Assembly (NCBI RefSeq): GCF_028714775.1
Contig: NZ_JAQTLS010000019.1
Location: forward strand, 21,954-85,953
Reading direction: 5' to 3'
From: Thiothrix sp.
GTDB lineage: Bacteria; Pseudomonadota; Gammaproteobacteria; Thiotrichales; Thiotrichaceae
Length of the DNA: 64,000 bases
The translations under genes and the position numbers were made by a program. Position 1 is the stretch's first letter. Every line of letters starts with the position of its first letter. Of the stretch, positions 58,067 to 64,000 are shown piece after piece. The notes below the pieces were generated by a model that made no database searches, was not told where the DNA came from, and worked only from the letters and a program-made list of their open reading frames with translations.

Positions 58067-58230
58067 AATATTCCCTCGTTTTTCCGTATTCTATGGATGC
58101 ATATGTGTCTGACCGACGCTTATTATAGGCGTGAAACCTTGCTACCTTAAGGACTTAACTCAACAAAAGCGTTTAAATCCGCTATCTGCTATAGTCGGCA
58201 ACCTGTGTCCAATACAGCAAGGTATGGTCG

Positions 58231-58650
58231 ATGAACCCCAAACAAACTGCCACTCTCCTCCGTCGCCTCGGTGCAATGATTTACGACACCGTGCTCGCGG
58301 GCTTTAGCATCGTCATCATCGCGGGCATCGTGTCGGTCAGTTTTACCGCACTGACAGGTATCAAACCACCTGCGGCATTGATGATTTTGGCATACGCCGC
58401 CATGACCTACGGTTTCTTTACGTGGTTCTGGACACACGGCGGACAAACGCTGGGAATGCGGGCGTGGAAATTGCGCGTCGTCACCCCAGATGGGCAACCC
58501 ATCAACCAACAACAGGCAAGCACCCGCTTTGGTTGGGCAGTACTCAGCGCAGCCGCGTTAGGGATAGGCTTCCTTGTTTCCCTTATCGACTCCGAAAGGC
58601 TTACTTGGCATGACCGTTTTTCGCATACACGGCTGGTTCGTGTAAACTGA
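58231..58650 (+). CDS. RDD family membrane protein
   Basis: A 139-residue protein with the RDD features: RRLGAMIYDTVL in the first helix, GGQTLGMRAWKLRVV between helices, and LTWHDRFSHTRLV at the end. It has three to four membrane helices. Function is unknown; some RDD proteins act in ion transport. It diverges from the OmpA-family gene over 164 bases with no strong promoter seen. Confidence 0.88.
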   Translation: MNPKQTATLLRRLGAMIYDTVLAGFSIVIIAGIVSVSFTALTGIKPPAALMILAYAAMTYGFFTWFWTHGGQTLGMRAWKLRVVTPDGQPINQQQASTRFGWAVLSAAALGIGFLVSLIDSERLTWHDRFSHTRLVRVN

Positions 58651-58690
58651 GCGGCTGTTTAAACACCAAAAACGACTGTAAGGATACCGC

Positions 58691-60175
58691 ATGATCTACC
58701 ACTTCGAGCCTTCCGCCAACGCTGCTACCCTACTCACCGACTGCGTGGTGGTGGGCATTTACAAAAGCAATAAGATGTCTGCTGCTGCCGCGCAATTGGA
58801 CATCGCCAGCAATGGTGCAATCCATAGCCATTTGGCGCTCGGCGACTTTAACGGCGACAAAGGCCGCACCACCAGTATGCTCTACCAACTGGCTGGCATT
58901 ACTGCCAAGCGCGTGTTGCTGGTTGGTATGGGCGAAAAAGACAAACTGACACTGGAAACCCTGACGCAAGTGACCCAAGCGGCAGTCAATGCGCTGAAAA
59001 CCGCCAAGGTCAGCAATACCGTTTGCTTCCTCAGTGACGAAGCCAACACTGCATCCATCGAAGCCGCAGTGCGCCAATCCGTCACTGCCGTTGCCGATGC
59101 GCTTTACACCTTCAACACCTACAAAAGCAAAAAAGACGAAGCGCCATCGCTGGCAAGCTGGACAATTGCCCACACCCTCGCAGGCGATTTCAGCACTGCC
59201 ACCAAACAAGGCGCAGCCATTGCCGAAGGGATGCAAATCAGCCGCGACCTCGCCAACAGCCCCGGCAACGTCTGCACACCCACGTATCTGGTGCGGGTTA
59301 CGCAGGAATTGGCTGGTTCTTCCGACAAGCTCGACATCAGCGTGCTGGAAGAAAGTGATATGGAAGCCATCGGCATGGGCTCTTTCCTCTCGGTTTCCAA
59401 GGGCAGCATCGAACCGGGCAAGATGATTATCTTGCAATATCACGGCGGCGAAACCGGGGTAGCGCCATTGGTGTTGGTCGGCAAAGGCATCACCTTTGAT
59501 ACTGGCGGCATTTCCCTCAAGCCGGGCGCGGCAATGGATGAAATGAAATTCGACATGACTGGCGCTGCCAGCGTGATTGGCACAATGACCGCCTGCACTG
59601 CTATGGATTTACCCATTAACGTGATCGGTGTGATTGCAGCGGCGGAAAACATGCCCGGCAGTAAAGCCAGCAAACCCGGCGACATCGTGACCAGCATGTC
59701 CGGCAAGACCATCGAAATCCTCAACACCGACGCCGAAGGCCGCTTGGTATTGTGCGACGCGCTGACTTACGTGGAACGTTTCAACCCGTATGCGGTAATC
59801 GACATCGCCACCCTCACCGGGGCGTGCATCACCGCGCTGGGGCATCACACCTCCGGCTTGCTGAGCAACAATGACGGCTTGGCAGATGAAATTTTCAACG
59901 CAGGCAAACAAGCCGGTGATGAAGTGTGGCGCTTGCCGATGAATGACAAATACCAAGAGCAACTGAAAAGTAATTTCGCGGACATGGCGAATATCGGCGG
60001 CGCTCCGGGTGGCACAATCACTGCCGCTTGCTTCCTGTCGCGCTTTACCGAAAGCTACCCGTGGGCGCACCTCGACATCGCAGGTACGGCATGGCGTAGC
60101 GGTGCAGCGAAAGGTGCTACCGGACGCCCTGTTCCTTTGCTTTGCCAAATCCTGCTCAACCACGCGCACGTATGA
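58691..60175 (+). CDS. pepA: Leucyl aminopeptidase PepA
   Basis: Manganese/zinc aminopeptidase, 494 residues, hexameric in the family; PepA can also bind DNA. It has the signature NTDAEGRLVLCDALTY, the metal residues around GKGITFDTGGISLKPG, and FDMTGAASVIG. AAGGA lies six bases before the ATG. It is coupled to holC by an ATGA overlap. Confidence 0.96.
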   Translation: MIYHFEPSANAATLLTDCVVVGIYKSNKMSAAAAQLDIASNGAIHSHLALGDFNGDKGRTTSMLYQLAGITAKRVLLVGMGEKDKLTLETLTQVTQAAVNALKTAKVSNTVCFLSDEANTASIEAAVRQSVTAVADALYTFNTYKSKKDEAPSLASWTIAHTLAGDFSTATKQGAAIAEGMQISRDLANSPGNVCTPTYLVRVTQELAGSSDKLDISVLEESDMEAIGMGSFLSVSKGSIEPGKMIILQYHGGETGVAPLVLVGKGITFDTGGISLKPGAAMDEMKFDMTGAASVIGTMTACTAMDLPINVIGVIAAAENMPGSKASKPGDIVTSMSGKTIEILNTDAEGRLVLCDALTYVERFNPYAVIDIATLTGACITALGHHTSGLLSNNDGLADEIFNAGKQAGDEVWRLPMNDKYQEQLKSNFADMANIGGAPGGTITAACFLSRFTESYPWAHLDIAGTAWRSGAAKGATGRPVPLLCQILLNHAHV

Positions 60176-60600
60176 CCAAGATTGATTTTTATGTGGGAAA
60201 AACCAGTAGCTTGCAGGCACGCCTAAACTTGGCCTGCAAGCTGGTGGAAAAAGCGCACGTGCGTAAACTGTACACCTACATCCACACCGATGCCCCCACC
60301 ACCAGCGCCCAACTGGATGATATGCTGTGGACATTCAATGACCTTGCGTTCATCCCGCACGCGCTGGTCGGCGCAAAAGATGCCGCCGCGCGGGTACTGA
60401 TTGGGCATGATCATGAGCCGATGGAAAATTGCGGCTTCCTGATTAACCTGTCCAATGAAATCCCAAGCTTTTTCTCGCGTTTTGAGCGTTTGGCGGAAAT
60501 TTTGGATCAGGAGGAACCCGTGTTGCTCGCTGGTCGCAAACGCTATCAGTTTTATCGGGATCGTGGTTATAATCTCGAATACCATCAACTTCAGATTTGA
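60172..60600 (+). CDS. holC: DNA polymerase III chi subunit
   Basis: Links the clamp loader to SSB. The 142-residue protein starts MTKIDFYVG and has the family pattern LVEKAHVRKLYTYIHTDA, LDDMLWTFNDLAFIPH and DRGYNLEYHQL. pepA-holC-valS is a conserved gammaproteobacterial order. Confidence 0.93.
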   Translation: MTKIDFYVGKTSSLQARLNLACKLVEKAHVRKLYTYIHTDAPTTSAQLDDMLWTFNDLAFIPHALVGAKDAAARVLIGHDHEPMENCGFLINLSNEIPSFFSRFERLAEILDQEEPVLLAGRKRYQFYRDRGYNLEYHQLQI

Positions 60601-60616
60601 ACACGATAAACGCCGC

Positions 60617-60949
60617 ATGAGACAGGATTTCGATAAAACCATCCGTATACCCGTCATTACCGACCTAGTGCGTGCGGGCGATCCTGATGTTATCGAACAG
60701 AGCAAAAACCAACACGTCAAACAACAACGCCGTATCGCTTTCGAGCAACGCCTGAAAGACCGCATTGCCGAGCTGCAAGCCGCCACTGGGCAAGATGAAT
60801 ACGCTGGTTTGGGACGTGCCCACGCGATCCGCTCCGAAGCTAACTCCTCGACTCCCCGTGCATCCTCCCAACTCGATGCCGCGTTTGAAAAACACATCGA
60901 CCAAGCCCGCGATGAACTCATCCGTGAGCTTTCTACCCTGCTAAAGTAA
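60617..60949 (+). CDS. Conserved-looking small protein between holC and valS
   Basis: I do not recognise a named family. The 110-residue hydrophilic, charged and mostly helical protein contains LRELSTLLK-like repeats near its end (RDELIRELSTLLK). No signal peptide or membrane segment is present. The ATG at 60617 is used because the upstream in-frame region lies inside holC. Its place between holC and valS hints at co-transcription with both. Confidence 0.6.
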   Translation: MRQDFDKTIRIPVITDLVRAGDPDVIEQSKNQHVKQQRRIAFEQRLKDRIAELQAATGQDEYAGLGRAHAIRSEANSSTPRASSQLDAAFEKHIDQARDELIRELSTLLK

Positions 60950-61002
60950 ACATTTCGCGTTATAATGCCGCTCTTTTTCGTATTTAATGAAAGTAGCGGC
61001 AC

Positions 61003-63873
61003 ATGGATAAGACCTACCAACCTCAAGACATCGAACAACGCTGGTATCAGCACTGGGAACAAAGCGGCTATTTCGCCCCCAAAGGCGAAGGCAAGCCGTA
61101 TTGCATCATGATCCCGCCGCCGAACGTCACCGGCACGCTGCACATGGGGCACGGTTTCAACCAGATGGTGATCGACACCCTGATCCGCTACCACCGCATG
61201 AAGGGCGACAAAACCCTCTACCAACCCGGCACTGACCACGCAGGTATCGCCACGCAAATGGTGGTGGAACGCCAATTGCTCGCGCAAGGTGTGACCCGCC
61301 ACGATTTAGGCCGTGAAGCTTTCCTCGAAAAAGTCTGGGAGTGGAAAGGCCAATCCGGCGACACCATCAACCGCCAATTGCGCCGTTTGGGGACGACCCC
61401 CGACTGGTCACGCGAACGCTTTACGATGGACGAAGGCTTGTCGGAAGCAGTGCGCGAAGTGTTCGTGCGCCTGCATGAAGAAGGCTTGATCTATCGCGGC
61501 AAACGGCTGGTGAACTGGGATACCGTGCTGCACACCGCCGTTTCCGACCTTGAAGTCGTGTCTGAAGAAGAAAACGGCAATATGTGGCACTTCCGCTACC
61601 CGCTGGCGGATGCGGCGGGCAATGCCACTGACGAATTCCTCATCGTTGCGACGACACGCCCGGAAACCATGCTGGGTGACTCCGCCGTTGCCGTGAACCC
61701 GAAAGACGAGCGTTACCAGCATTTGATCGGCAAAAATGTAGTGCTGCCGCTGGTGGGACGGTTGATTCCGGTGGTGGGTGACGATTACGCTGACCCCGAA
61801 AAAGGCACGGGTTGCGTGAAGATTACTCCGGCGCACGATTTCAACGACTATCAGGTGGGCAAACGTCACAACCTGCCGCTGATCAATATTTTCACCATTG
61901 ATGCCTGCATAAACGAGGTTTCACCCGAAAAGTATCAAGGGCTGGAACGCTTTGCGGCGCGTAAGCAAATCGTCGCGGACATGGATGCGCTCGGCTTGCT
62001 GGACAAAATCGAAGACCACAAACTGATGGTTCCGCGTGGCGACCGTTCCGGCACAGTGATTGAACCGTACCTGACGGATCAGTGGTACGTGGATTTGACC
62101 CGCGAGACGCTGGATGACGGACGACCCGGCGGCAAAACCGCGATTGCGCAACCGGCGATTGACGTGGTGGCGAGCGGCGAAGTGCGCTTCATTCCCGGCA
62201 ACTGGGTGAACACCTACAACCATTGGATGAACAACCTCGACGACTGGTGTATTTCGCGCCAGTTGTGGTGGGGGCATCGCATTCCTGCGTGGTATGACGA
62301 GGCAGGCAATGTCTACGTGGCGCGTTCCGAAGATGACGTGCGCAGCAAATACAACCTGCCTGCCGACCTCGTGTTGCGTCAGGATGAGGACGTGCTAGAT
62401 ACGTGGTTCTCCTCCGCGCTGTGGCCGTTTTCGACGCTCGGCTGGCCGAATGTTGACGACGAAGCCCTGAAAGCCTTCTACCCCACGCAAATGCTGATGA
62501 CCGGTTTCGACATCATCTTCTTCTGGGTGGCGCGGATGATCATGTTCGGCAAGAAATTCATGGGCGACGTGCCGTTCCGCGACGTGTACATCCACGGGCT
62601 GGTGAAGGATGCAGACGGGCAGAAAATGTCCAAATCCAAGGGCAACGTACTTGACCCGCTCGACATTATCGACGGCATCGACCTCGAAGCACTGGTGGCC
62701 AAACGCACCAGCGGCATGATGCAACCGCAACTCGCCGCGAAAATCGACAAAGCCACCCGCAAGCAATTCCCCGACGGCATTACCCCGCACGGCACGGATG
62801 CGCTGCGCATGACGTTTGCCTCGTTCGCCACCGCTGGGCGCGACATCCGCTTCGACATGCAACGGCTGGAAGGCTACCGCAATTTCTGCAACAAGCTGTG
62901 GAACGCGGCGCGTTACGTGCTGATGCAGTGCGAAAATCAAGATACGGGATTAGACGATGCCTCCGTATCCGTCGGGGCATCCGTAGGGGCGGTTCGCGAA
63001 CCGCCCCTACCCGTGGAATTGTCAGCGGCGGATCGCTGGATCATTTCCTTGCTGCAACAGACCGAGGCTGAAGTTGCTGACCACATCGACAACTACCGCT
63101 TCGATCTTGCCGCCAAAGCGATGTACGAATTTGCGTGGCACGAATACTGCGACTGGTATCTGGAGCTGACCAAGCCGATTTTGGGCAAAGCCAACGACAA
63201 CCAAGCTGCCAAACGTGGCACGCGCCGTACTTTGGTGCGAGTGCTGGAAGCGGCGTTGCGCCTAATGCACCCGATCATGCCATTCATCACCGAAGAAATC
63301 TGGCAGAACATCAAGGGCTTGGCAGGCGTATCCGGCGATTCCATCATGCTGCAACCCTACCCCGTCGCCGACACTGCGCTGGTTGATCAGGCAGCGCTGG
63401 CGGAAATCGAATGGGTGAAAGCCTTCATCATGGGCATCCGCCGCATCCGTTCCGAGATGGACATCAAGCCGGGGCAAGTGCTGGATGTGCTGCTGCAAAA
63501 CTGGAGCGACACCGACAAGGCACTGTTCACCACCAGCGAAGCGTTTGCGCGGACGCTGGCGAAAGTCGGCAACGTGACCTGGCTGGAAGCTGGAGCGGAT
63601 GCGCCGGAATCGGCTACTGCGCTGGTCGGCGAGATGCAAATCCTCATCCCGCTGGCGGGGCTGATCGACAAAGACGCAGAAATTGCGCGTCTGAGCAAAG
63701 AAATCGAGAAGCTGCAAAAGAACCTCGGCGGGCTGGAAGGTCGGCTGAATAATCCGGCGTTTGCGGACAAAGCTCCGGCAGCAGTGCTTGAACAGACGCG
63801 CAAGCAGGCGGATGAGCAGCGGGCGGCGTTGGGGCAGTTGGTGGGGCAGTTGGAGAAAATTAAAGCCCTGTGA
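61003..63873 (+). CDS. valS: Valyl-tRNA synthetase, carrying an in-frame palindrome insertion
   Basis: Charges tRNA-Val; 956 residues, close to the E. coli length of 951. The catalytic signature HMGH is in [13 protein letters not shown] and KMSKS in [10 protein letters not shown]; an editing domain lies between, and a C-terminal coiled coil ends the protein. Oddity: about residues 650-670, before ELSAADRWI, are encoded by a short repeat with a perfect 28-bp palindrome (62983-63010). An inverted repeat GCCGCT/AGCGGC (60967-61000) lies just before the start, and the Shine-Dalgarno is weak. Confidence 0.96.
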   Translation: MDKTYQPQDIEQRWYQHWEQSGYFAPKGEGKPYCIMIPPPNVTGTLHMGHGFNQMVIDTLIRYHRMKGDKTLYQPGTDHAGIATQMVVERQLLAQGVTRHDLGREAFLEKVWEWKGQSGDTINRQLRRLGTTPDWSRERFTMDEGLSEAVREVFVRLHEEGLIYRGKRLVNWDTVLHTAVSDLEVVSEEENGNMWHFRYPLADAAGNATDEFLIVATTRPETMLGDSAVAVNPKDERYQHLIGKNVVLPLVGRLIPVVGDDYADPEKGTGCVKITPAHDFNDYQVGKRHNLPLINIFTIDACINEVSPEKYQGLERFAARKQIVADMDALGLLDKIEDHKLMVPRGDRSGTVIEPYLTDQWYVDLTRETLDDGRPGGKTAIAQPAIDVVASGEVRFIPGNWVNTYNHWMNNLDDWCISRQLWWGHRIPAWYDEAGNVYVARSEDDVRSKYNLPADLVLRQDEDVLDTWFSSALWPFSTLGWPNVDDEALKAFYPTQMLMTGFDIIFFWVARMIMFGKKFMGDVPFRDVYIHGLVKDADGQKMSKSKGNVLDPLDIIDGIDLEALVAKRTSGMMQPQLAAKIDKATRKQFPDGITPHGTDALRMTFASFATAGRDIRFDMQRLEGYRNFCNKLWNAARYVLMQCENQDTGLDDASVSVGASVGAVREPPLPVELSAADRWIISLLQQTEAEVADHIDNYRFDLAAKAMYEFAWHEYCDWYLELTKPILGKANDNQAAKRGTRRTLVRVLEAALRLMHPIMPFITEEIWQNIKGLAGVSGDSIMLQPYPVADTALVDQAALAEIEWVKAFIMGIRRIRSEMDIKPGQVLDVLLQNWSDTDKALFTTSEAFARTLAKVGNVTWLEAGADAPESATALVGEMQILIPLAGLIDKDAEIARLSKEIEKLQKNLGGLEGRLNNPAFADKAPAAVLEQTRKQADEQRAALGQLVGQLEKIKAL
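62983..63010. repeat. Perfect 28-bp palindrome inserted in frame in valS
   Basis: GTAGGGGCGGTTCG followed directly by its reverse complement. Next to it ATCCGTCGGGGC and ATCCGTAGGGGC form a 12-base direct repeat with one mismatch. The palindrome is of a type I recall as dispersed in other bacterial genomes (not searched). It sits where other ValS proteins have a variable linker. Confidence 0.75.
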
Positions 63874-63874
63874 T

Positions 63875-64000
63875 GAGACTGTAAACTGAACTGTGTAACT
63901 GCTATATAACAGCGGACCCCCCGCAAGGAGCAGTCACATGGAAACCCTTGATCCCGTCCTGATGGATGAGCTTTTAACCGATTGCAAAACGCCCGCTGAT
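63875..64000 (+). mobile_element. Left end of an IS256-like insertion sequence (cut by the right edge)
   Basis: The sequence from GAGACTGTAAACTGAAC onward begins two bases after the valS stop and precedes a transposase-like start. The exact end cannot be set without the right terminus and target duplication. Confidence 0.5.
63938..64000 (+). CDS. Transposase, IS256/mutator-like, N-terminal fragment
   Basis: Only 21 codons are visible. LMDELLTDCKTPAD resembles the N-terminus of IS256-family transposases. AAGGAG lies seven bases before the ATG at 63938. The rest is beyond the window. Confidence 0.55.
   Translation, partial: METLDPVLMDELLTDCKTPAD

Overview
The window looks like chromosomal DNA of a gammaproteobacterium, most plausibly a filamentous sulfur oxidiser of the Thiothrix/Thiotrichales type. 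Supporting points are the gammaproteobacterial gene order (yhbY / rlmE-ftsH-folP-glmM-tpiA-secG-tRNA-Leu, tRNA-fMet-rimP-nusA, rluD / bamD, pepA-holC-valS), a SoxW-like periplasmic thioredoxin, a 14-gene nuo operon with separate nuoC and nuoD, and roughly balanced GC. The genus is inference.

Region 1 (1-23633) is housekeeping, almost all on the minus strand. Read in the direction of transcription it runs: rlmE and ftsH; a terminator; folP, glmM, tpiA, secG and tRNA-Leu(GAG); a terminator; a regulated-looking promoter; nuoA to nuoN plus a DUF2818 gene; a monocistronic tRNA-fMet with its own promoter and terminator; rimP and nusA (cut by the left edge). yhbY diverges from rlmE. The nuo operon encodes all 14 subunits of NADH:quinone oxidoreductase (complex I).

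Region 2 (23760-28623) holds a three-gene operon for a periplasmic thioredoxin, a short TolC-like protein and a periplasmic adaptor, with no inner-membrane pump among them. Next come mtgA on the opposite strand and a two-gene ABC-2 exporter.

Region 3 (28613-49257) is a large surface-polysaccharide locus. A Wzc-like co-polymerase/tyrosine kinase diverges from a plus-strand set (FemAB-like, glycosyltransferase, polysaccharide deacetylase). Facing these is a long minus-strand directon: a FimW-like PilZ protein, a FimX-like pseudo-receiver/PAS/degenerate-EAL protein, a GIPC-transferase-like protein, three family-4-like glycosyltransferases, a Wzy-like polymerase, a Wzx-like flippase, UDP-galactopyranose mutase with a GlfT2-like transferase, a methyltransferase and a pectate-lyase-like enzyme. 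The layout suggests a Wzx/Wzy polymer, probably containing galactofuranose, tied to cyclic-di-GMP signalling. No initiating phosphoglycosyltransferase and no Wza channel is in the window.

Region 4 (49389-64000) contains rluD diverging from bamD, three tandem outer-membrane beta-barrel paralogues, rpe-gph-trpE-trpG, an OmpA-family protein, an RDD membrane protein, and pepA-holC-small gene-valS. The right edge cuts an IS256-like insertion sequence that begins directly after valS. Two housekeeping genes, nuoG and valS, each carry a palindromic repeat inserted in frame.
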